Shown piece after piece: positions 6,930 to 12,403 of a stretch of 12,425 nucleotides of DNA. Both the position numbers and the translations under genes were made by a program. Location: NCBI GenBank assembly GCA_021163545.1, contig JAGGTU010000051.1, forward strand, positions 1-12,425, written 5' to 3'. Below the pieces are notes generated by a model. The model ran no database searches. It saw nothing but the letters and a program-made list of their open reading frames with translations, and had not been told where the DNA came from. This DNA is from a bacterium (lineage in GTDB: Bacteria; Patescibacteriota; Minisyncoccia; Minisyncoccales; PEYH01). The number at the start of each line of letters is the position of its first letter. Within the stretch, counting starts at the first letter, position 1.

Positions 6930-9377
6930 TTACCCATATTTTGGCCAGCAGCATTTTTTATATTTTTTACCCGAGCCACAAGGACATGGATCATTTCTTC
7001 CGGGTTTTTTGCCAGAATAAGATGATTTATGAAAAACTCTCTGTGGTTTTTCTACTTTATTTTCTTTTTTTGAAAGGTTCAGAATGCTTTGTAAAATTGT
7101 TTTATCAATCATTGAAAGTAAATTTTTGAAAATCTTATATCCTTCATTTTTGTACTCTACCAGAGGATCAATCTGCCCATAGGCTTTTAAGCGAACCTTG
7201 TCCTTTAAATATTCCATTTCTTCTAAATGATTAACCCAAAAACTATCCATTATCCTAAGAGAGATAAACCTTACAATCTCCCAGAAATTATCTTTTGCAA
7301 ATTCTTTTTCTTTTTTCTCTATTTCTTCTTCAGGTACCCCTGCTTTTTTACAAATCTCAAAAATCTTTTCTTTTAGTCTGTCTTCCTTAGCTTCTAGTAT
7401 TTCCCTCCTTTTCCTGTAAAATGTCTCTCGATGAATATTCATTACATCATCGTATTCCAAAAGATGCTTTCTTAAATCAAAATTAAGCCCTTCTATTTTT
7501 CTTTGAGCAGATTCTATTAAATGAGTTACCAATTTTGACTCGATAGGTTCTCCCTCGGGTATTTTTAATCTCTCCATTAAATTCTTTACCCTCTCTCCCC
7601 CAAAAATTCTAAGAAGATCATCCTCCAAAGACAAGAAAAACTGGCTTGCCCCTGGATCCCCTTGCCTACCTGCTCTTCCTCTTAATTGATCATCTATTCT
7701 TCTTGCCTCATGTCTTTCTGTACCCAAAACAAATAACCCTCCCAGTTCTTTCACTTTTTTTGCCTCTTTTTCATCTGGGGGATTGCCTCCTAAAACTATA
7801 TCCACTCCCCTTCCTGCCATATTGGTTGCTATTGTTACCGCATGTAATTTTCCTGCCTGAGCTATAATCTCCCCTTCTCTTTGGTGGTTTTTAGCATTAA
7901 GAATTTGATGGGGAACGCCTTCTCTCTCAAGCAGTTTGCCTAAATATTCATTTTTCTCAATAGAGCGGGTGCCTACCAAAATTGGCTGTCCTCTTTTGAA
8001 ACATTCTTTTATTTTTTCAACCACCGCTTTAAATTTCTCTTCCTCTGTCTTATAAACAACATCTGGCAAGTCCTTCCTTATCATGGGTTTGTTGGTAGGA
8101 ACTATTATTACCTCAAGCCCATAAACTTTTTCAAATTCTTCTGCTGAGGTTGCGGCAGTTCCTGTCATTCCAGCTAGTTTTTTATACATCCTAAAATAAT
8201 TCTGAAAAGAAATAGAGGCTAGGGTGATTGATTCTGGTCTAATTGGTACCCCTTCTTTTGCCTCAATTGCTTGATGTAATCCCCCTGACCATCTTCTTCC
8301 GGGCATAAGCCTTCCTGTAAATTCGTCTACAATAATTACCTCCCCATCTTTAACTACATAATCTCTATCTCTTTTAAATAAAACATGTGCCCTTAAAGCT
8401 TGCTCTAGATGGTGCAAATACCTTATTCCTTTTTCTTGATAGATATTCCCAATCCCCAGAATTTCTTCTATCTTCTCAATACCTTGCTCTGTTAAAGTAA
8501 CTGCTTTTTCTTTTTCATGAACCTCGTAATCAGTATTCGGATTAAGACGGGGGACAATTTTGGCAAACTCTTCATACATCTTTGAGCTCTCTGTATCAGG
8601 AGCTGAGATTATTAAAGGAGTTCTTGCTTCATCAATCAAAATAAAGTCAATCTCATCAATAATGGCAAAATTAAGCCCTCTTTGAACGCGTTGATCAGGA
8701 TGATATACCATATTATCTTTCAAATAATCAAAGCCAAATTCATGGTTTGTGCCATAAGTTATATCTGCAAGGTAAGCCTCCTTTCTTGACACAGGTCTTA
8801 AATAACTCTCAACAACTTTAAATCCTCCCATTGTATCTCTTATCTTATCTCTTTCTTTTTCGTTTTCTTCTTTCTGATAATTCGGATCATAAATATAAGC
8901 CTTCTCATGAACAATACAACCTACAGATAATCCCAAAGCATAATAAATTTGCCCCATCCAGACAGTGTCTCTTTTTGCAAGATAATCGTTAACTGTTACA
9001 ATATGCACTCCTTTTCCTTCTAAAGCGTTTAAATAGGCAGGTAGAGTTGCAGCTAAAGTCTTTCCTTCTCCTGTTAGCATCTGAGCTATTTTTCCCTCAT
9101 GCAAAGCCATTCCTCCGATCAGCTGAACATCAAAATGTCTTTGCCCTAATGTTCTTTTGGCTGTGTCTCTCACAAGCGCAAAGGCCTCTGGCAAAAGATC
9201 ATCCAGAGTTTCACCTTTTTGAAGCCTTTCTTTAAATTCCAATGTCTTCTCTTTGAGCTCTTCGTCTTTTAGCCTTTCAAATTCTGGCTCAAGTTGATTT
9301 ATTTTTTCTACTTTTTTTTGAGCCCTTTTGAGATATTTTTTATTTTCGTCTCCGAAGATTTTCTCTAAAATAGCCAT
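6930..9377 (-). CDS. secA: Preprotein translocase ATPase SecA
   Basis: SecA is the cytoplasmic motor that pushes unfolded preproteins through SecYEG. Diagnostic features in the 815 residues: Walker A GEGKT at 103-107, DEAR at 249-252, the [20 protein letters not shown] motif of the second motor domain, and a C-terminal zinc site with Cys 798, 800, 809 and 810 (C-x-C-x8-C-C), which normally binds SecB or ribosomes. Between LSVGCI (about 150-155) and [11 protein letters not shown] (about 201) there are roughly 40 extra charged residues compared with E. coli SecA, beside nucleotide-binding domain 1. The start at MAILEKIF is the family's usual position. The gene has its own promoter directly after the hpf terminator and a leader of only a few bases. 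The hpf-secA order is also found in many Firmicutes. Confidence 0.98.
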   Translation of the reverse strand: MAILEKIFGDENKKYLKRAQKKVEKINQLEPEFERLKDEELKEKTLEFKERLQKGETLDDLLPEAFALVRDTAKRTLGQRHFDVQLIGGMALHEGKIAQMLTGEGKTLAATLPAYLNALEGKGVHIVTVNDYLAKRDTVWMGQIYYALGLSVGCIVHEKAYIYDPNYQKEENEKERDKIRDTMGGFKVVESYLRPVSRKEAYLADITYGTNHEFGFDYLKDNMVYHPDQRVQRGLNFAIIDEIDFILIDEARTPLIISAPDTESSKMYEEFAKIVPRLNPNTDYEVHEKEKAVTLTEQGIEKIEEILGIGNIYQEKGIRYLHHLEQALRAHVLFKRDRDYVVKDGEVIIVDEFTGRLMPGRRWSGGLHQAIEAKEGVPIRPESITLASISFQNYFRMYKKLAGMTGTAATSAEEFEKVYGLEVIIVPTNKPMIRKDLPDVVYKTEEEKFKAVVEKIKECFKRGQPILVGTRSIEKNEYLGKLLEREGVPHQILNAKNHQREGEIIAQAGKLHAVTIATNMAGRGVDIVLGGNPPDEKEAKKVKELGGLFVLGTERHEARRIDDQLRGRAGRQGDPGASQFFLSLEDDLLRIFGGERVKNLMERLKIPEGEPIESKLVTHLIESAQRKIEGLNFDLRKHLLEYDDVMNIHRETFYRKRREILEAKEDRLKEKIFEICKKAGVPEEEIEKKEKEFAKDNFWEIVRFISLRIMDSFWVNHLEEMEYLKDKVRLKAYGQIDPLVEYKNEGYKIFKNLLSMIDKTILQSILNLSKKENKVEKPQRVFHKSSYSGKKPGRNDPCPCGSGKKYKKCCWPKYG

Positions 9378-9390
9378 GGTTTATTTTTTC

Positions 9391-9418
9391 ATATTACACC
9401 CCTTTATTTTTTTGTAAA
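9391..9418 (-). promoter_or_regulatory. Promoter of secA
   Basis: Minus strand: TTTACA (9418-9413, 5 of 6), a 16-nt spacer and TAATAT (9396-9391, 4 of 6). The predicted start leaves a leader of about 6-8 nt before the ATG at 9377, too short for a Shine-Dalgarno sequence. The -35 box begins one base after the T-run of the hpf terminator. Confidence 0.6.
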
Positions 9419-9419
9419 G

Positions 9420-9447
9420 AAAAAACCCCCACATATTTATGTGGGGG
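9420..9447 (-). terminator. Intrinsic terminator after hpf
   Basis: CCCCCACATA (9426-9435) pairs perfectly with TATGTGGGGG (9438-9447), giving a 10-bp stem with a 2-nt loop (in practice 4-6 nt). On the minus strand it is followed by six T residues (9425-9420). It lies 20 nt after the hpf stop and separates hpf from the secA promoter. Confidence 0.9.
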
Positions 9448-9467
9448 GGGTTCTTATTTACGATTAT

Positions 9468-9899
9468 TTATCTTCTTTTAAAAAACCGGAAGGGTCTATC
9501 TTTTCTTAACAACACTCCATGAAGCCGGGTGAACTCTTTCACCTTTCTTGCCCATCTTCTTGCTCGAGCTATTCGTTTCCCTTTATATTTTTTTACCTCC
9601 CTCTGTAATTCGTCCTTTATCTGGCAAATAGCATCTCTTAAATCTTCGCTTGTAACCTCGGCCCTAATGATCTGTTTTGGCAAATAAAGCTGGGCTTCGG
9701 CCCTAAAAACCTCTCCCTTTAAATGGTGGTAAGTAGTTTTGCCTATTTCTACTTTAATCTCGAGATTTGGCTTTTCTTTAAAATATTCTCTTGATCCAAA
9801 ATCAACTAGGAATTTTTCAAGCTCTCCTATTTTTTTCTCAACCCAAACTCTTAGGGCCTCATCTAATTTTATATTCGTAGCCTTAATATTGATTCTCAT
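9468..9899 (-). CDS. hpf: Ribosome hibernation promoting factor (HPF/RaiA family)
   Basis: HPF-family proteins bind the decoding region of the 30S subunit and shut down ribosomes during slow growth. The 143 residues begin with MRINIKATNIKLDEALR and continue with the beta-alpha-beta-beta-beta-alpha pattern of the family: KIGELEKF, LEIKVEIGKTTYHH, FRAEAQLYLP, and the last helix EDLRDAICQIKDELQREVKKYKGK. It lacks the extra C-terminal dimerisation domain of long HPF. Instead it ends in a strongly basic tail (about residues 108-143), suited to RNA contact. The gene starts 18 nt after the Lys-rich mini-gene with no good Shine-Dalgarno sequence and ends in a strong terminator. Assignment to the family is firm; short HPF versus YfiA-like behaviour cannot be separated by sequence alone. 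Confidence 0.93.
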   Translation of the reverse strand: MRINIKATNIKLDEALRVWVEKKIGELEKFLVDFGSREYFKEKPNLEIKVEIGKTTYHHLKGEVFRAEAQLYLPKQIIRAEVTSEDLRDAICQIKDELQREVKKYKGKRIARARRWARKVKEFTRLHGVLLRKDRPFRFFKRR

Positions 9900-9917
9900 C
9901 TCTTAAAACGTCGATCT

Positions 9918-10025
9918 TTATCTTTTCTTTCTTTTTCTTCTGGAGGTCGTCTTTTTCTTTTTGCTAGTTTTTTTCTTTCTGCTAGTCTTTTTCTTTTTTC
10001 GACTAGCTTTTTTCTTTTTTGCCAT
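9918..10025 (-). CDS. 35-residue Lys/Arg-rich protein (histone H1-like)
   Basis: An ATG at 10025 opens a 35-codon frame ending in TAA at 9918-9920. The product starts MAKKKKASRKKKK and is built from repeats of the form A/T-S-R/K-K-K-K. About 24 of the 35 residues are Lys or Arg, and there are no acidic residues. Such proteins bind nucleic acid, so it may act on DNA, like histone H1 tails, or on the ribosome together with the adjacent HPF. A second frame is also open here and ends in a TGA overlapping the hpf ATG. However, differences among the DNA repeats (AGT/AGC, CGA/AGA, AAA/AAG) are mostly synonymous only in the ATG frame, which supports this call. A promoter-like sequence lies at 10069-10097. 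GGGAGG at 10061-10056 is 30 nt upstream, too far to be its ribosome site. Confidence 0.7.
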   Translation of the reverse strand: MAKKKKASRKKKKTSRKKKTSKKKKTTSRRKRKKR

Positions 10026-10068
10026 AATTTTAAATTTTTGTTTTTTATGCTTCGGCCTCCCTTATTTT

Positions 10069-10097
10069 ATTTTCTCTTTTTCAAAAAAGCGTGTCAA
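10069..10097 (-). promoter_or_regulatory. Probable promoter of the Lys-rich protein and hpf
   Basis: Minus strand: consensus TTGACA (10097-10092) overlaps the murB stop codon. A 17-nt spacer and GAAAAT (10074-10069, 4 of 6) follow. The predicted start near 10062 gives a leader of about 37 nt. The perfect -35 is the main support; the -10 is moderate. Confidence 0.5.
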
Positions 10098-11074
10098 TGT
10101 GGAAAAATAATAATTTCTTCTTTTAACTCAATCCCGAAGATTTTTTTGACTTTCTTTTTAATATGAGCAATCAATTTTTGGACATCTTTTGTCTTCGCAT
10201 TGCCCAAATTCACAATGAAATTAGCGTGTTTTTCTGAAACCATTGCATCGCCTATTCTTTTTCCTTTTAGGCCTGCTTTATCAATTAAATATCCTGCAGG
10301 AATCTCTCCTTTTTGAATAAAATCTCTTAATTCTGGAAACTTTCTCAACAAATTTTTTTTAATTTTGACTTTTGAGATTTGAGATTTGAGATTTTTAAAT
10401 ATACATCCTGCTGAAGGGTAATTTAAGGGCTGGGTTTCTTTTCTTATTGTCAAAAATCTTTTCATATTCTCTTTAATTTTTTCTTTGTTTCCTTTTTTGA
10501 GTCTCAAAATAACCGAGAGAATGAGTAAATTTTTCTTATGTTTGAATATACTATCTTTGTATTTGAATTGACATTCTTTTTTTGATAATTTTTTAATTTT
10601 GAAAGTTTTTAAATCTAAAACCTCCACTTGCTTCACTAAATCACCTATCGCTTTTCCAAAAGCACTTGCATTGCCATAAACTGCTCCACCAATTGTTCCG
10701 GGAATACCAACAGCCCACTCTAAACCAGAGAGACTATTTTGTTGTGCTTTTTGAACTAATAAAGGAAGCGGCGCTCCTGCTTCAGCATTAATAACACAAT
10801 TTTTAATTTTGAATTTTACATTTTTAACTCTTATTACTAACCCTTTAAATTCCTTATCTGAAAATAAAACATTGCTTCCTCCTCCTAAAATAAAAAAAGG
10901 CAAGTTAAGTTGTTTTGATGCCTTGATTGCATTAATAAGCTTGTTTTTTGTTTTAGCAACAAAAAAATATTTTGCTTTTCCTCCTATTTTAAAAGTTGTG
11001 TAATCTTTTAGGGAAACGTTTTCTTTAACTCCAGGGAGTAAATTTTTTATTTTTTGTTGTTTTTTTCTTTGCAT
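10094..11074 (-). CDS. murB: UDP-N-acetylenolpyruvoylglucosamine reductase (MurB)
   Basis: MurB reduces UDP-GlcNAc-enolpyruvate to UDP-MurNAc with NADPH and FAD, the second committed step of peptidoglycan synthesis in the cytoplasm. The 326 residues show the FAD motif LGGGSNVLF (63-71), GIPGTIGGAVYGNASAFG (123-140), YKDSIF (172-177), SAGCIFKN (221-228) and the catalytic Glu region SEKHANFIVN (280-289, Glu281). Cys224 stands where E. coli MurB has its proton-donor Ser; Cys is known at this position in other MurB proteins. The usual FKNP is interrupted after FKN by about 30 extra residues (229-258) before AGYLIDKAGLKG; part of this insert is encoded by tandem heptad DNA. GGGAGGG 4 nt upstream of the ATG fixes the start and lies inside a perfect hairpin. 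The gene has its own promoter and a 96-nt leader. Confidence 0.97.
   Translation of the reverse strand: MQRKKQQKIKNLLPGVKENVSLKDYTTFKIGGKAKYFFVAKTKNKLINAIKASKQLNLPFFILGGGSNVLFSDKEFKGLVIRVKNVKFKIKNCVINAEAGAPLPLLVQKAQQNSLSGLEWAVGIPGTIGGAVYGNASAFGKAIGDLVKQVEVLDLKTFKIKKLSKKECQFKYKDSIFKHKKNLLILSVILRLKKGNKEKIKENMKRFLTIRKETQPLNYPSAGCIFKNLKSQISKVKIKKNLLRKFPELRDFIQKGEIPAGYLIDKAGLKGKRIGDAMVSEKHANFIVNLGNAKTKDVQKLIAHIKKKVKKIFGIELKEEIIIFPH
10363..10397. repeat. Tandem heptad repeats inside murB
   Basis: Four successive 7-bp units on the plus strand, TTTTGAC, TTTTGAG, ATTTGAG and ATTTGAG (10363-10390), then a degenerate ATTTTTA. They resemble the intergenic heptads at 1272-1393 and 6882-6926 but lie in frame within murB and encode the Lys/Ser/Ile-rich start of its insertion (about residues 227-238). 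Confidence 0.8.
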
Positions 11075-11114
11075 TTTACCCTCCCAAATTTTTTAAAAAA
11101 TTTGGGAGGGTAAA
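11075..11114 (-). promoter_or_regulatory. Perfect 40-bp palindrome masking the murB ribosome binding site
   Basis: Bases 11075-11094 are the exact reverse complement of 11095-11114. In the murB mRNA the hairpin ends immediately before the ATG. Its 3' arm contains the Shine-Dalgarno GGGAGGG (11085-11079), fully paired with CCCTCCC in the 5' arm (11110-11104), while the centre is T6A6. The folded form should block translation initiation; opening the hairpin would be required for expression. Confidence 0.85.
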
Positions 11115-11170
11115 GGGCCTGGGCAGTTGACCCCGATCTAGGTCTTTGGTGGGTGCTTACACCCAGGCCC
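11115..11170 (-). ncRNA. Structured 56-nt leader RNA of murB (riboswitch-like candidate)
   Basis: The predicted murB transcript begins at the first G of GGGCCTGGG (11170-11162), which pairs perfectly with CCCAGGCCC (11123-11115) as a 9-bp closing stem. Inside, GACCT and GGGTC form a 5-bp hairpin (one G-U pair) with a 6-nt loop. TGGGTG and CACCCA can form a 6-bp hairpin with loop TAAG, but this uses part of the closing stem, so two folds compete. The element abuts the ribosome-site hairpin directly. It is GC-rich in an AT-rich region. I cannot match it to a named riboswitch class, and the ligand is unknown. Confidence 0.55.
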
Positions 11171-11176
11171 GATTTT

Positions 11177-11205
11177 ATTATAGAAAAAAACTAACCACAC
11201 AACAA
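11177..11205 (-). promoter_or_regulatory. Promoter of murB
   Basis: Minus strand: TTGTTG (11205-11200, 3 of 6), a 17-nt spacer and perfect TATAAT (11182-11177). A start 7 nt downstream falls exactly on the first base of the structured leader at 11170. The palindrome copy 2 lies 32 bp upstream of the -35. Confidence 0.7.
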
Positions 11206-11237
11206 GGAGGGTTGTCCAACTATCTTGAACTTCTAAA

Positions 11238-11277
11238 CCGTTGTAATAAGAAAGCCATGGCAATGTTATTACAACGC
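11238..11277. repeat. 40-bp palindromic repeat, copy 2
   Basis: GTTGTAATAA (11240-11249), variable GAAA, central GCCATGGC (11254-11261), AATG, TTATTACAAC (11266-11275) and GC. Its last 24 bases equal those of copy 3 exactly. It touches the stop codon of the PaaX/Cas2-like gene (TAG at 11279-11277 shares one base) and lies upstream of the murB promoter. It may therefore end one transcript, control the next, or both. Confidence 0.88.
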
Positions 11278-11867
11278 TATTTTCTCAAACCAAATTGCTG
11301 TAAGAGAGCCTTATCGTCCCCTATATTTCTTGCTACTATTAACCTTACTTCTTTCTCTGAAAGACCAAAAAATTTGCGAAGAACTTCAATCTCTGCTCTG
11401 CAGTCAAAAGGGTATATCCATACACTTTTTTGAAGAGGCAAAAAGCCTAATTCTTTTAGCTTGCCTCTAAAGGCCTCTCGATAAGTTTTCTTTAATTGGG
11501 AGATATCAAAAATGACAATTCGCCATTGTCTATCCCATTTCTTAGGCCTGCTAATTTTTAAAGAGTCAATCTGCAGCCAACCCGCTTTCTCTTTACCTTT
11601 CTCAGTTAAATATACATAGAGCTGATTGCCCTTATATTTAAATTCTAAATACCCCTGTTTTTTAAGATTATAAAATACATCTTTAACTTTCTTTTTGGGA
11701 TATTTTTTTAACCCTAATCCCAAAAGTTCCTTGTATAAATTTAGCCAAAAATAAGGAGAATTTCCCGCTATGCAAACGGCACCTGCGATTGCTAATGTTT
11801 TGAAAACGTCTCTTACAATTGCCGATTTTGGTTTTCTAAAATAGTATTTATACTTTTTTATGCTCAT
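11277..11867 (-). CDS. PaaX-like regulator with C-terminal Cas2-type domain
   Basis: The 196 residues split into an N-terminal winged-helix part (about 15-95) and a C-terminal ferredoxin-like part (about 112-196). The first ends with KKKVKDVFYNLKKQGYLEF and a basic wing. The second begins WRIVIFDIS, with Asp121 at the place of the conserved first-strand Asp of Cas2, and later has LQKSVWIYP, similar to the Q-SVF segment of Cas2. PaaX-family repressors share this layout. Automatic annotation often labels such CPR proteins Cas2, but no CRISPR array or other cas gene is present, and the winged helix favours a transcription regulator. The gene is flanked by two 40-bp palindromes; its -35 region lies inside one and its stop codon touches the other, which suggests self-repression. 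The ATG is 7 nt after TATAAT, so the mRNA is probably leaderless. Confidence 0.85.
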   Translation of the reverse strand: MSIKKYKYYFRKPKSAIVRDVFKTLAIAGAVCIAGNSPYFWLNLYKELLGLGLKKYPKKKVKDVFYNLKKQGYLEFKYKGNQLYVYLTEKGKEKAGWLQIDSLKISRPKKWDRQWRIVIFDISQLKKTYREAFRGKLKELGFLPLQKSVWIYPFDCRAEIEVLRKFFGLSEKEVRLIVARNIGDDKALLQQFGLRK

Positions 11868-11874
11868 TAATCAA

Positions 11875-11904
11875 ATTATACCAAAGAAAGCGTTGTAATA
11901 ACAA
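11875..11904 (-). promoter_or_regulatory. Promoter of the PaaX/Cas2-like gene, overlapping palindrome copy 3
   Basis: Minus strand: TTGTTA (11904-11899, 4 of 6), an 18-nt spacer and perfect TATAAT (11880-11875), with an extended -10 TG before it. The -35 lies wholly inside palindrome copy 3, so a protein on the palindrome would block RNA polymerase. The ATG follows the -10 by 7 nt, as at secD. Confidence 0.75.
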
Positions 11905-11929
11905 GGCCATGGCAATGTTATTACAACGC
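11890..11929. repeat. 40-bp palindromic repeat, copy 3 (probable operator)
   Basis: This is the most symmetric copy. The 12-base arms GCGTTGTAATAA (11890-11901) and TTATTACAACGC (11918-11929) are exact complements around CAAG, GCCATGGC and AATG. It covers the -35 of the PaaX/Cas2-like gene and has the same orientation as copy 2, 652 bp away on the other side of that gene. Confidence 0.9.
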
Positions 11930-11949
11930 TAGTAGATCGAAATTGAAGC

Positions 11950-11997
11950 AAAAAAATAGATAGCAAAAGGCCTCCAAAAAACCAGGAGGCCTTTTGC
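11950..11997 (-). terminator. Strong terminator of the candidate small RNA
   Basis: A perfect 13-bp stem, GCAAAAGGCCTCC (11963-11975) with GGAGGCCTTTTGC (11985-11997), has a 9-nt loop. On the minus strand it ends in TTTTGC and, 6 nt later, a run of seven T (11956-11950). It could also act weakly on the plus strand. It separates the small RNA from the PaaX/Cas2-like promoter. Confidence 0.8.
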
Positions 11998-12028
11998 CGA
12001 CCATAGACCGGGTTTTAACACCCACCAT
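11950..12028 (-). ncRNA. Candidate small RNA or attenuated leader, about 75-80 nt
   Basis: A near-consensus promoter (12062-12034) points into a short transcript that starts near 12028-12026. It folds a small hairpin, GGGT with ACCC (12022-12010), then meets the 13-bp terminator. The first bases also read as an ATG at 12028-12026 opening a 34-codon frame (MVGVKTRSMVGKRPPGF...), which runs through the terminator and stops inside palindrome copy 3. The frame has no Shine-Dalgarno sequence. An independent small RNA and an attenuated leader of the PaaX-like gene are both possible; the separate promoter of that gene favours the first. Confidence 0.5.
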
Positions 12029-12033
12029 TTTGA

Positions 12034-12062
12034 ATTTTATCAAAAGAAAAGCATCGTGTCAA
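12034..12062 (-). promoter_or_regulatory. Strong promoter of the candidate small RNA
   Basis: Minus strand: consensus TTGACA (12062-12057), a 17-nt spacer and TAAAAT (12039-12034, 5 of 6), with an extended -10 TG one base before. This is among the best promoters in the window, yet no ordinary gene follows for about 165 bp. Confidence 0.75.
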
Positions 12063-12077
12063 GGTTTTTCAGATAAT

Positions 12078-12101
12078 AAAAATGGGGCCCTTTAAGGCCC
12101 C
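12078..12101 (-). terminator. Terminator overlapping the end of the zinc-ribbon gene
   Basis: On the minus strand GGGGCC (12101-12096) pairs with GGCCCC (12089-12084) around a 6-nt loop. After one A a run of five T follows (12082-12078). The 5' arm encodes the last Gly-Pro codons and the stop TAA lies in the loop. Confidence 0.75.
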
Positions 12102-12403
12102 GGAGGTGGCGATTTGGAGGTACGCACTCTCACTACCTTCTTACCAGTAGCTGGAGAGAATTCCCAGTTTCTAAAAGGAAAACCCTTCACTCGCAATCTT
12201 CCATCTTTGGTTTGGGTCCCAATTGTCTCTCCACATGATCGACACTTAACAGGAGAATGTCGTTCTATTTTGTCGCTTGCACAGTAAGGACAAAAGGAAA
12301 TCTGAGACAAATCGGCATAAAAGGCATAACCGCTTCGATAAGGCAATTTCTCAAAAATCATCCTCTGACCTGCTTCATCTACCACAGAGACATACTTCCT
12401 CAT
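12092..12403 (-). CDS. Small zinc-ribbon protein of unknown function
   Basis: The 103-residue product has two Cys pairs, CPYC (38-41) and CRSC (54-57), spaced as in a zinc ribbon. Beta-prone segments flank them: residues 1-30, then the C-terminal stretch GRLRVKGFPFRNWEF and GKKVVRVR. The tail is Ser/Pro-rich. I do not recognise the family. A Rieske-like iron-sulfur domain was considered, but there are no His ligands; a rubredoxin-like metal site is possible. AAAGGAGG (12416-12409) lies 5 nt before the ATG, a strong Shine-Dalgarno sequence that few other genes in this window have. The promoter lies beyond the window edge. Its own terminator separates it from the following RNA and regulator, so no functional link is shown. 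Confidence 0.8.
   Translation of the reverse strand: MRKYVSVVDEAGQRMIFEKLPYRSGYAFYADLSQISFCPYCASDKIERHSPVKCRSCGETIGTQTKDGRLRVKGFPFRNWEFSPATGKKVVRVRTSKSPPPGP

Noticed and set aside
9897..10053. Alternative reading frame across the Lys-rich gene, ending in a TGA that overlaps the hpf ATG
   Set aside because: It has no ATG, GTG or TTG start. The best-placed codon after GGGAGG is ATA, and differences between the internal repeats are non-synonymous in this frame.
11115..11170. tRNA or SRP RNA in the GC-rich element before murB
   Set aside because: It has no cloverleaf with the expected arm lengths and no SRP tetraloop or conserved internal loops, and it is only 56 nt long.
11146..11433. Plus-strand frame starting at TTG in the murB leader
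   Set aside because: It crosses the murB promoter, palindrome copy 2 and the end of the PaaX-like gene in antisense, and shows no domain.
11277..11867. CRISPR adaptation module suggested by the Cas2-like domain
   Set aside because: There is no spacer-repeat array, no cas1 or effector gene, and the three palindromes are far apart and not separated by spacers of constant size. The N-terminal winged helix indicates a regulator.
12092..12403. Rieske-type iron-sulfur domain in the zinc-ribbon protein
   Set aside because: The C-terminal strands look vaguely similar, but the two metal-binding pairs are Cys-x2-Cys and lack the His ligands of a Rieske centre.
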